Shown here: in pieces, positions 1 through 6,821 of the stretch | Layout: every line of letters starts with the position of its first letter | Numbering within the stretch: the stretch's first letter is position 1 | DNA from: Planctomycetota bacterium | GTDB lineage: Bacteria; Planctomycetota; SZUA-567 | Direction of reading: 5' to 3' | NCBI GenBank assembly: GCA_031270145.1 | Contig: JAISYD010000065.1 | Span: 1 to 23,146 of the forward strand | DNA length: 23,146 nucleotides | The notes under the pieces: model-generated | Database searches by the model: none | What the model was told of the DNA's origin: nothing | What the model saw: only the letters and a program-made list of their open reading frames with translations | Position numbers and translations under genes: made by a program

Positions 1-151
1 AGAAGCTCCCGTCGTCCAGCCTGGTTATCAATCCCGCTTCGGCGACGGTCAGCTCCCTATGCGCAACCCGGAAACCGCGCATATAATACATGGGGGCGAT
101 GCTTATCAATAAGAGCGTCAAGAGGGCAAGAAGGCGACGGCAACGAATCAT
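1..151 (-). CDS. N-terminal part of an unidentified membrane-anchored protein (cut by window edge)
   Basis: An ATG at 151-149 on the minus strand opens a frame that stays open to base 1, giving 50 residues. The first 24 residues are a short basic stretch (MIRCRR) followed by a hydrophobic run (LLALLTLLLISIAPMYY). This looks like a signal anchor or signal peptide. A Shine-Dalgarno-like AAGGGGA lies about 9 bases upstream of the ATG. The gene starts 77 bp after the FkbM-type methyltransferase on the same strand, so it probably continues the surface-glycan operon. The visible residues carry no recognisable domain and I assign no function. The existence of the gene is inferred from start, RBS, hydrophobic N-terminus and context; only a short piece is visible. 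Confidence 0.6.
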   Translation of the reverse strand, partial: MIRCRRLLALLTLLLISIAPMYYMRGFRVAHRELTVAEAGLITRLDDGSF

Positions 152-228
152 TTTGGAAAATCCCCTTTGTGTCCGATTTGGCGATTCCCGCAATCATGCC
201 AGGAACAATCGATACACGACAACGGCAT

Positions 229-1104
229 TCAGCCCCGGCCCGGAGTGGCCAGCAACACATGGCCAATGCGATCAAACTTGTAGCCAAAACCCGCCAGCAG
301 CCCACAAACCTCCTCTTCGGTGTCGAAGTTTTGACCAGGTTTCAGATGGATGTCGATGGAAAACCAGGGGCGCTGGCGCCGGATCAGGTTTTTGGCCCCC
401 CGCAGGACTTCGCCTTCGAATCCCTCCACATCGATTTTGATCACCAGCTTATTTGCCTCCAGCAAATTGAGTTCCGTAGCCAAGCTGTCCAGGGTCGCGA
501 CATCGACCTTATAAACGACGGCATCGCGTTCACCTCCATCCCCCCCCACATACAAATGCGATGTTTCCGGCAACCAGGGGATTTTCCCGTCGGAGTCAAA
601 AGGCATTTCCACAAATTCGGCGCCTCCGACCCGATCGGATATGGCATAGCGATAGACCGTGGATCGCCGGCATTCATTTCTATCCAGGGTCTGTTCCAGA
701 TAGTTTCTGGCCCTTCGCGACGGCTCAAAGGCAATCAGGCGTATATCCTTTTCAACCCCGAGATCAAAAGGCACGCACATGGCGCCGGTGGCGGCTCCAA
801 CATCCAGAAAAACGTCGCCATCGTCCAGCCAGGAGCGCATCGCTTCCCAATGCGCCGTCTCCACCAAGAAATACGGCCGGGCATCCGCGTCGAAATGCAG
901 GCAATGCCGCATAGTCAACAATGTGTAGCGGGGGAAAACCGCCTGGACGCCGTTGAATTTGACGCTAAACCAGGAGTCGTCGCTCGCGGCATAAAACAAG
1001 GCGAGCGCTCCGCGCCGGTAGGCCTCGCCCTCCGACAATCCCCTGGCGGCAATGAAAGCGGGCCGGGAAAATAATTTTCTGATTCGCCTGGCCAAAGCGC
1101 CCAT
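229..1104 (-). CDS. FkbM-family SAM-dependent methyltransferase
   Basis: This 291-residue protein carries the class I methyltransferase glycine motif DVGAATG (residues 101-107) after a beta strand. An acidic residue ends the second strand (IAFEP, E127), and the C-terminal half has the FkbM-type block VIKIDVEGFEGEVLRGA. FkbM-family enzymes usually O-methylate sugars or polyketides, and here the glycosyltransferase neighbours point to glycan methylation (inference). The frame is open further upstream, to 1269, and also has an ATG at 1128 inside the preceding gene. I chose the ATG at 1104 because TAGGAGA sits 5 bases before it, overlapping the stop of the upstream glycosyltransferase at 1113. 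The gap is 8 bp, so translational coupling is likely. The acceptor substrate cannot be read from the sequence. Confidence 0.85.
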   Translation of the reverse strand: MGALARRIRKLFSRPAFIAARGLSEGEAYRRGALALFYAASDDSWFSVKFNGVQAVFPRYTLLTMRHCLHFDADARPYFLVETAHWEAMRSWLDDGDVFLDVGAATGAMCVPFDLGVEKDIRLIAFEPSRRARNYLEQTLDRNECRRSTVYRYAISDRVGGAEFVEMPFDSDGKIPWLPETSHLYVGGDGGERDAVVYKVDVATLDSLATELNLLEANKLVIKIDVEGFEGEVLRGAKNLIRRQRPWFSIDIHLKPGQNFDTEEEVCGLLAGFGYKFDRIGHVLLATPGRG

Positions 1105-1112
1105 GCCGTCTC

Positions 1113-4046
1113 CTATATTGACTTCCATAGCCAATGATGCTGCTCGTGGCGGTTGTCGTTGAATAGGCGATATAGCGGTTGCGCCAGCTCCCCTAGCGAT
1201 CGCGCGTGTTTTTTCCGCAACACCCCGGCCTCGCGGAAGAGGGAGCGGTATTGTCGAAGCGACGGACAAAATCGCCCGGAGCCGCAGTCAAGAGCGACCA
1301 GGATGTCGCGCAGCCGGGTCAGGTCGCCCAACATGTCCCGCCACCATTCCCCGCCCTCGCGGGCAAAACCATACCGGGCCAGGGCCGCGCCGTAATCAAA
1401 ATCGGTGCTTATATGTCCGCAATAGGATTTGCGGTAGCCCAGGGTCCGGAAAAGCTCGTCCCTGACATCCTCAATCGGGCGGTTTTCAAAGGCGTAGCGC
1501 ACTCCCCCGGGAGTGCGGTGAATATACCAGGCCTGGATATCCTCGATTTCCGCCATGGGAGAGGCGGTAGTCCGCGCCTCGGGGTAATTGTAAAAACAAC
1601 CCAATGTTTTCGGGATGAAGGCTACCCTTATGCCCGGCAAAATTCTGTTTTTGAACTCCGTGTCGCCGGCGGCCCTGAAGCTTTCATCATACCAGCCGAA
1701 GCGATCATGAATGTTTTTTCGGTACATGCCGCCAACCCAACTCAGGTAACAGGTCTCCAGGTAGGCGTGATCCTTGCTTCCGCCGCGGCGATCATACAGC
1801 ATCACGTCCTTTTGCAGAACTCCGGCGGTGTCAACCTCGGTCACCAGGCTGTTCCCCATCGCCCAATCCACCCCGGGATTGCGATCCAGCTCCGCGGCCA
1901 GAATCTCCAGGGCGTCGGGATACAATCCCTCGTCGGCCCCGAGAAACACCAGATAAGGGGCGCGAGCCAGTTTTATTCCGCGGTTCCAGGCGCATTGGAT
2001 GGTTTCCCGCCCCGGAGACCTGCCGTAAACCGCGGGCAACCCGGTTTTCCGCAAAAAACCGTCCAAAACGGCTTTCTCGTCCAGCGGCGAGGCGCTGTCC
2101 TGGACAATCAGCTCCACTTGCCCGGCCCTGGCCAAAGTTTGCCGGCTTAGGGCGGAAAGGAAGAATTCCAGCTTTGGCGCGGCCTTGTACAATGAGACGA
2201 TCACGGAAACTTTCGCCTCGGCGCCGCCGCGCCCGTCCTCCAGGATCTCGTAGGGAAGATCCGGCTTCGCCCGGTTGGCTTCCCTCGCCCGATTCAGATA
2301 GCCGTAAACCCTCCGGCCCTCTTGGTCTTGGCCATCGCCGCCATGCATGGCCCGCAACGCCGCCGCCGCCCCCGCGTAGCCATGGCTCTCAAGCGTCTCC
2401 AGGCAATATGGCAAATGATTCGAGGAGTCTCCTCCCTCCGCCCGCATGCTTCGAACCCTATACGCGGCCGAGAAGAAATGATTGCCCCGCAGGGCCTCGA
2501 TTCTGGCGATTTCATTCCAAAAGAAGCGGCGGCCCAATTTGTCGCGCGCGGCCATTTTATACAAATAACCCAGCTTGTAGGCCAAATCGTCGCTTGAGTC
2601 TTCCGGTTGGTTTCGGTAGCTGGAAATTTTCCTGGAGTTCAGCATGTGCCTGAAATAATGCAAATAAGGCGCATATTTGTCGCCAGGGTCGCGCTTGGCA
2701 TGGGGGTTTACGAATCTCCGGATTTTGCGGAAAACCTGCCGCTTTATCGACAATTTGCCCTTAATCAAGCGGCACGGGGCGGTTGCCAGCGCGGCGAACC
2801 AGCTCTTCAGCCCAAATATAATGCCGTCCTCGCCGACATCCACCTTTAAACTGTCGTCCCCGGGACGCGCGTTGCCGGGCGCCGAGAGGAATTTCCGGTA
2901 TAATCCCCGCATGTCGAGCGCCGGAAGGCTGATATTCAGGCTATTCAGGTAATCATGCAGATCGGCTCGGCGCCGATCATAATTGTCCAATAGATCCTTA
3001 AGCTCGTCCACGCAAGCGTAAATGTTTTTATACCTGATTTTTATGTAGGGGATTCCGGGGAATTCGCCATCAAGGAATTCGCAGACCCCGGCCTTGTCCG
3101 AGACGGCCAGCGGACAGCCGTGGAAAAGCGCTTCCAAGGCCATCAGATTCAGGGCGTCGTAGCGCACGGGGAGAACCACCACGTTCTTCCCGGAATAAAC
3201 GCCGCGCAGTTGTCCCCAGTCAAGGACGCCGCGGTAATCGACGGCGCTTTGACCGCGATGGCTGGAATATGAGCTTAGCAACTCGGTCGCCAAGCTGCCG
3301 TCGGAAAGATATTGATCCTCGCCGGCGAACCACGCCGTCCCATAGCTCTCGGTCGGCAACCAACGGACCAAATCCACAAAAATGTCGTTGCCCTTGCGTT
3401 TTTCCAGGCGTCCAAGGCAACAGATGTCCGGCTTGCCGCCCAACCCTGGCCGCCAAACAGGCAACGGCCGCTCCGGGAGCCTGGCGAAGTGCAGCGGGTT
3501 GACATACTCGATTGGACGGTCGAGGCGCGCCCGCCATTGCCGGATATATGCTTGCGATATGGCGTAGACCCCGTCCGCGCCGGAAAATTGAAGATGCTCG
3601 AGCCTTTGGATATCAAGCGCCTCCGCCGGCCGCCAATTCAGCCTCAGGCTGTCGGAAATATTGCCGTGCATGGCCAAAACCGTTCGTCCGACCGACACGC
3701 CGTAGCATTCGAGGGCGGCGCGGACCAGACCGCCGTAAATGGTATAATCCGGCATCTCGACTATATCGAAGTCCCGCCCCGCCACGGTCCGGATGAAGTC
3801 CTCAGCCTGGCGCAAGGCGCGCCGCTGGATGCGGGGGGCAAAAATATTTTGCAGGCTCAGGCGCGGCTTGCCGCCAACCATTCCAAGCGCGACGGCATTC
3901 CCCGGCCGGTTTGGATTGGTTCTCGCCTCGTTTTTCAGGAAATAAAAGAATTCGACGTCCGGGGTGGTCTCAATTATTTTGCGGTAGACAGTCTGCCCGC
4001 CGCCAATGTCCCGATACAAGTCATGGATCAGCAAAAGCACTTTCAC
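1113..4046 (-). CDS. Two-domain glycosyltransferase (GT4-like N-terminus, GT2-like C-terminus)
   Basis: This 977-residue protein starts with GTG. Residues 1-390 resemble a GT-B fold GT4 enzyme. They have an N-terminal nucleotide-fold strand (MKVLLLIHDL), a glycine-rich GGGQT loop (15-19), a donor-domain strand LGRLEKRKG (211-219), and D297-x7-E305 in place of the usual E-x7-E. Residues about 612-870 resemble a GT-A fold GT2 enzyme, starting KVSVIVSLYKAAP. An acidic GADEG at 703-707 sits at the DXD position. The roughly 220 residues between them look helical and basic and I recognise no domain there. The protein probably adds two consecutive sugars to one glycan (inference). It follows the kinase gene by 12 bp, with GGGAAG upstream of the GTG, and its stop overlaps the next gene's RBS. 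Donor and acceptor sugars are unknown. Confidence 0.85.
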   Translation of the reverse strand: MKVLLLIHDLYRDIGGGQTVYRKIIETTPDVEFFYFLKNEARTNPNRPGNAVALGMVGGKPRLSLQNIFAPRIQRRALRQAEDFIRTVAGRDFDIVEMPDYTIYGGLVRAALECYGVSVGRTVLAMHGNISDSLRLNWRPAEALDIQRLEHLQFSGADGVYAISQAYIRQWRARLDRPIEYVNPLHFARLPERPLPVWRPGLGGKPDICCLGRLEKRKGNDIFVDLVRWLPTESYGTAWFAGEDQYLSDGSLATELLSSYSSHRGQSAVDYRGVLDWGQLRGVYSGKNVVVLPVRYDALNLMALEALFHGCPLAVSDKAGVCEFLDGEFPGIPYIKIRYKNIYACVDELKDLLDNYDRRRADLHDYLNSLNISLPALDMRGLYRKFLSAPGNARPGDDSLKVDVGEDGIIFGLKSWFAALATAPCRLIKGKLSIKRQVFRKIRRFVNPHAKRDPGDKYAPYLHYFRHMLNSRKISSYRNQPEDSSDDLAYKLGYLYKMAARDKLGRRFFWNEIARIEALRGNHFFSAAYRVRSMRAEGGDSSNHLPYCLETLESHGYAGAAAALRAMHGGDGQDQEGRRVYGYLNRAREANRAKPDLPYEILEDGRGGAEAKVSVIVSLYKAAPKLEFFLSALSRQTLARAGQVELIVQDSASPLDEKAVLDGFLRKTGLPAVYGRSPGRETIQCAWNRGIKLARAPYLVFLGADEGLYPDALEILAAELDRNPGVDWAMGNSLVTEVDTAGVLQKDVMLYDRRGGSKDHAYLETCYLSWVGGMYRKNIHDRFGWYDESFRAAGDTEFKNRILPGIRVAFIPKTLGCFYNYPEARTTASPMAEIEDIQAWYIHRTPGGVRYAFENRPIEDVRDELFRTLGYRKSYCGHISTDFDYGAALARYGFAREGGEWWRDMLGDLTRLRDILVALDCGSGRFCPSLRQYRSLFREAGVLRKKHARSLGELAQPLYRLFNDNRHEQHHWLWKSI

Positions 4047-4058
4047 CGCGTCTTCCCG

Positions 4059-5042
4059 TCAATCATTGTACCAGATGATCCGGCTGCCCTCGGATTCAAA
4101 GCGGAAGGGCACATGGATCAGACCTTTCAGGGCCTGACGCACCGCCGCCTGTTTTTCCGGTTCCACAAAAAAAATGATGAAGCCGCCGCCGCCGGCGCCG
4201 AGGAGTTTGCCGCCGATGGCGCCGGCGGCCCGGGCCTTTTCATAAATCGCGTCGATCTCGCCGGTGCTGATCTTGTCCGACAAGGCGCGCTTGCTTTGCC
4301 AGCCCTGGTGCAAAAGCTCGCCCAGCAGGTTGATGTCCCGTCCGGAGGCCAGGATAGCCGCCGCCTCGTCCACCATGGCCCGGATCCGCTGGAGTTCGGC
4401 GGCGTTCCGGTCGATATTGTCCACCTGGCTTTTAGCCACTTCCGAGGCCGTGCGGGAAAAGCCGGTGAAAAACAGCATCAGGCGGCGGCAAAAGTCCTTC
4501 TTGCGCTCCCTGGGCAGAATCAGCGGCTCAACCTTGAATTCCCCGCCGGGATTGAAATGTATGATGTTCAAGCCGCCGAAGGCCGCGGCCACCTGATCCT
4601 GGCAGCCGACGTTTTCCCGCAAAATCTCCTGCTCATAGCGAATGGCCTCCCTGGCCAGCCATTCGCGGGACGCCTGGCGGCCCTTGAGGGCCTCCAGGGC
4701 GTGCAACAAGCCGACCATGAAGGAGGAGCTGGACCCCAGGCCCGAACGGGCCGGCAGATCCGCGTCGCAATGCAGTTCCAGGCCGATATCGCCCATGTAG
4801 CCGGCAACCGCCGCCCGGATGGCCGGATGCCGGATTTCGTCGGCTCCGCGGACATGCTCCACGATGGAATAGGAAATGCGGTGCTTGTGATCGAAAAAAG
4901 GCGGCAACACGCGGCAAGTGATGTAATTATACTTGTCGAAACTGGTGGAGAGTACGGCTCCGCCGTGTTTTTCCACCCAGGCCGGGTAGTCGGTGCCGCC
5001 GCCGAAGAACGATATGCGGAAGGGGGTTCGCGAAATAATCAT
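4059..5042 (-). CDS. GHMP-family sugar kinase, D-glycero-D-manno-heptose 7-phosphate kinase-like
   Basis: The 327-residue length is typical of HddA-type kinases. The start MIISRTPFRISFFGGGTDYP is characteristic of the heptose 7-phosphate kinase branch of the GHMP superfamily. The phosphate-binding loop LPARSGLGSSSSF is at residues 97-108, GCQDQ with a candidate catalytic Asp at about 147-150, and the C-terminal glycine motif GGKLLGAGGGGF at 277-288. The family phosphorylates the anomeric carbon of heptose 7-phosphate on the way to nucleotide-activated heptose for LPS, S-layer or capsule glycans. The other enzymes of that pathway (GmhA, GmhB, HddC or HldE) are not in this window. The ATG directly follows the TGA of the upstream glycosyltransferase without a gap, so coupling is likely. 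Related kinases act on other sugars, so heptose specificity is an inference. Confidence 0.85.
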   Translation of the reverse strand: MIISRTPFRISFFGGGTDYPAWVEKHGGAVLSTSFDKYNYITCRVLPPFFDHKHRISYSIVEHVRGADEIRHPAIRAAVAGYMGDIGLELHCDADLPARSGLGSSSSFMVGLLHALEALKGRQASREWLAREAIRYEQEILRENVGCQDQVAAAFGGLNIIHFNPGGEFKVEPLILPRERKKDFCRRLMLFFTGFSRTASEVAKSQVDNIDRNAAELQRIRAMVDEAAAILASGRDINLLGELLHQGWQSKRALSDKISTGEIDAIYEKARAAGAIGGKLLGAGGGGFIIFFVEPEKQAAVRQALKGLIHVPFRFESEGSRIIWYND

Positions 5043-6386
5043 TCATTCTTCCAGCAGGGTCGCGAAATACGCGTCGGGATTGTGGACTTTCCGCCAGATG
5101 TCCGCGAAAGCGGTCAAATCCCTTTTATGTCGGGCGATGTCGCCGGCCAGCTCGCGGAACGCCCCGGGCAATTCGGCTAAGCCGGTTATGGCCGCCCCGA
5201 TTCGGAAGCCCTGCGCCAGGGCCGAGGCCACAACCCCGCCCATCCATGAATCGGCGAAGGTTATAACCGGCGTGGCGAAGTGGATGGCCTCGATCATGAC
5301 CCCGGAACTGCTGGCCCGGTAGCGCTCCGAGGTGTAAAGGAGCAGGGATAAGTCAAGCCCGGCGAACAATTCGGCGTATTCCTCGCCGCTGTAGGAACCG
5401 GCCAGAAGAATGCAGGCCGGATGCCCGGCGTCGGCGCCGTAGGCTTTTTGTATGCCGTCCATGACGGACCGGATGTCCAGATCCTCCTGGTCGGGCCGGT
5501 ATTGGATGGCGATGGACACCCGTTTCCCGTCCACAAAGCCCGGCAACAAGCGGAAAATATCCGGCAGCAACAGACCGCCCTTTTCCTTGCGAACGCCTCC
5601 CATGACGCCAATCCTGATTCCCTCCCGGCCGGGCGGCCGGACCTTTGCCAGGCTTGGCGCCAAGCAAACCGGCGTCGGCAAGGTCCGAACCTTGACCGTC
5701 CCGGGAAGGATTTTGGCGTATGCGTCCGAAAGCGGTGGAGTGTCGGTGTAAAAGCGTACATTGAAGGTCTTGTTTTGCGCCAACCGGGCCAGGCGAAGGG
5801 CCCACTTTTCGACGGTTTCGAAGCGGGAACACTCGTATTCCGGCGGATTGCGCAGGATGACGTGGAAAAAAAGATTCTTCCGCCCGCCTTTCAGTCTGGA
5901 CGCGAAAACGCCTATCGCCATAACGTCCTGGCAACCCGCGAACTCGATTAGGACATGCGTTTCCTGTTCCGGGCCAAGGCGGGCCCGAAGCAGTTCGAGC
6001 CAGTCGGCGGCATATTTGCGCGCTTGCAGATAGGATTTGAGCCGGTATTTGAGCCGCCCCGGCTTCCACCGCGCCGGTTGTCGGAAAATCCGCCCCCCGC
6101 CCGCCTCATTGGCCGGCGTCTTGTTCCAAAGCGGCTTTAACAAACGCCAAAACATCAACTTGCGGAAAATCCTGAATTTGGATTTGCCTATGGTCCGCAA
6201 CCTTGGGACGACAAGCGGATCCTTGATCGCGAATTTGTCGCTCGAATATATCCTGACTAGGGTAAAATGTTTTTTTGCCGCGACAGCCACCATTTTGTCA
6301 TAGTTAAAGCAATGACCGTTAAGGGAGGCCAATTTGGGGTTAATAATATAAAATGCCTTCAAATCCCCCCTCCCCCCGCGCCCCAT
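5043..6386 (-). CDS. GT-B fold glycosyltransferase, first gene of the glycan operon
   Basis: The protein is 447 residues long. The C-terminal half has the donor-domain layout of GT4-like enzymes: a strand and glycine turn IRIGVMGGVRKEKGG, then SSGVMIEAIHFATPVITF, equivalent to the nucleotide-sugar-binding segment. The N-terminal half starts FYIINPKLASLNGH, a typical GT-B acceptor-domain opening. I give the ATG at 6386. A TTG at 6362 is an alternative: it has a very G-rich GGAGG-type tract 6 bases upstream and begins right at the conserved strand. The gene is the promoter-proximal member of the minus-strand glycan operon and its TGA abuts the ATG of the sugar kinase. It probably transfers a sugar to a surface polysaccharide or lipid-linked glycan. 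Substrates are unknown. Confidence 0.8.
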   Translation of the reverse strand: MGRGGRGDLKAFYIINPKLASLNGHCFNYDKMVAVAAKKHFTLVRIYSSDKFAIKDPLVVPRLRTIGKSKFRIFRKLMFWRLLKPLWNKTPANEAGGGRIFRQPARWKPGRLKYRLKSYLQARKYAADWLELLRARLGPEQETHVLIEFAGCQDVMAIGVFASRLKGGRKNLFFHVILRNPPEYECSRFETVEKWALRLARLAQNKTFNVRFYTDTPPLSDAYAKILPGTVKVRTLPTPVCLAPSLAKVRPPGREGIRIGVMGGVRKEKGGLLLPDIFRLLPGFVDGKRVSIAIQYRPDQEDLDIRSVMDGIQKAYGADAGHPACILLAGSYSGEEYAELFAGLDLSLLLYTSERYRASSSGVMIEAIHFATPVITFADSWMGGVVASALAQGFRIGAAITGLAELPGAFRELAGDIARHKRDLTAFADIWRKVHNPDAYFATLLEE

Positions 6387-6416
6387 GTACCCCGCCGTTT
6401 ATCACATTCCGAACGC

Positions 6417-6445
6417 AACATAACCCATCTTATCGGACGTTGGAA
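6417..6445 (-). promoter_or_regulatory. Weak candidate sigma70 promoter for the glycan operon
   Basis: On the minus strand TTCCAA (6445-6440) is followed by a 17-base spacer and TATGTT (6422-6417). The -10 matches four of six consensus positions and the -35 is poor. Spacing is ideal and it would give a short leader of roughly 24 bases to the ATG at 6386. This is a pattern match only. Confidence 0.25.
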
Positions 6446-6512
6446 TCGCCCCGCGGCCAAGCGAATCCCGGCGCGGGAGGCCCCGCCAAAACAGCCGTTT
6501 GACGACGAGTTA

Positions 6513-6587
6513 ATGCCGAATGGACCGCGGCGGGCTTGATTCGGCGCGCTTTTTGCCCGGCCCTTGGCCGGGGCGCGGATTCGGCAT
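6513..6587. repeat. Nested inverted repeats in the divergent intergenic region
   Basis: ATGCCGAAT at 6513-6521 and ATTCGGCAT at 6579-6587 are perfect 9-bp inverted arms. ATTCGGC at 6539-6545 is a shorter copy that could pair with the left arm instead. A strong GC hairpin lies between the second and third copies (about 6555-6574). Two mutually exclusive foldings are therefore possible. The DNA could be a regulator binding site, a bidirectional transcription-end structure or part of a small RNA; the sequence does not decide. Confidence 0.4.
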
Positions 6588-6760
6588 AAATTCAAGCCGT
6601 CGAAGCCGGATCATAAACCGGCCGCCTTTGAAAAACGCTAAAAGCGGAGGCCCCGCACGAACCGCCTGGTCTCCCCATCCGATCACGCGCCCCTTTTCGC
6701 TTGAAAGCAACCGCAAGAAAAAGAGGTGATTGATCATCCGAACGCGCCCAGCTTTTGCCC

Positions 6761-6788
6761 TTGCGCCGTACGGGAAACCGGCTATCCT
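6761..6788 (+). promoter_or_regulatory. Candidate promoter for the Ca2+-ATPase gene
   Basis: TTGCGC (6761-6766), a 16-base spacer and TATCCT (6783-6788) resemble a sigma70 promoter. The -10 matches four of six and the -35 three of six positions. It would give a leader of about 27 bases containing the AAGGAAAGG ribosome-binding site. The same TATCCT hexamer occurs in the candidate promoter at 18573-18578. Confidence 0.35.
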
Positions 6789-6821
6789 TGAATTAGGCAT
6801 TTTGCCAAGGAAAGGCAGGCC

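Larger units (their letters stand above)
6387..6821. other. Divergent intergenic region, 435 bp
   Basis: This gap separates the minus-strand glycan operon from the plus-strand Ca2+-ATPase gene. I see no convincing gene in any frame; the open frames across it lack family motifs and have shadow-like composition. It carries one weak candidate promoter in each direction (listed separately). It also holds a nest of inverted repeats: a 9-bp arm ATGCCGAAT at 6513-6521 matches its reverse complement at 6579-6587, with a partial third copy at 6539-6545. Between the outer arms, about 6555-6574, lies a GC-rich hairpin GCCCGGCC/GGCCGGGGC. A small non-coding RNA or a regulator site is possible but not shown. 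Confidence 0.6.

Noticed and set aside
169..1074. Plus-strand 301-codon open frame opposite the FkbM-type methyltransferase
   Set aside because: The minus-strand frame has the SAM-binding and FkbM motifs; the plus frame has none.
3312..5180. Long plus-strand open frame (622 codons) antisense to the two-domain glycosyltransferase and sugar kinase
   Set aside because: It spans two genes with clear family motifs on the other strand, has no domain signature or RBS, and its composition is that of a GC-rich shadow.
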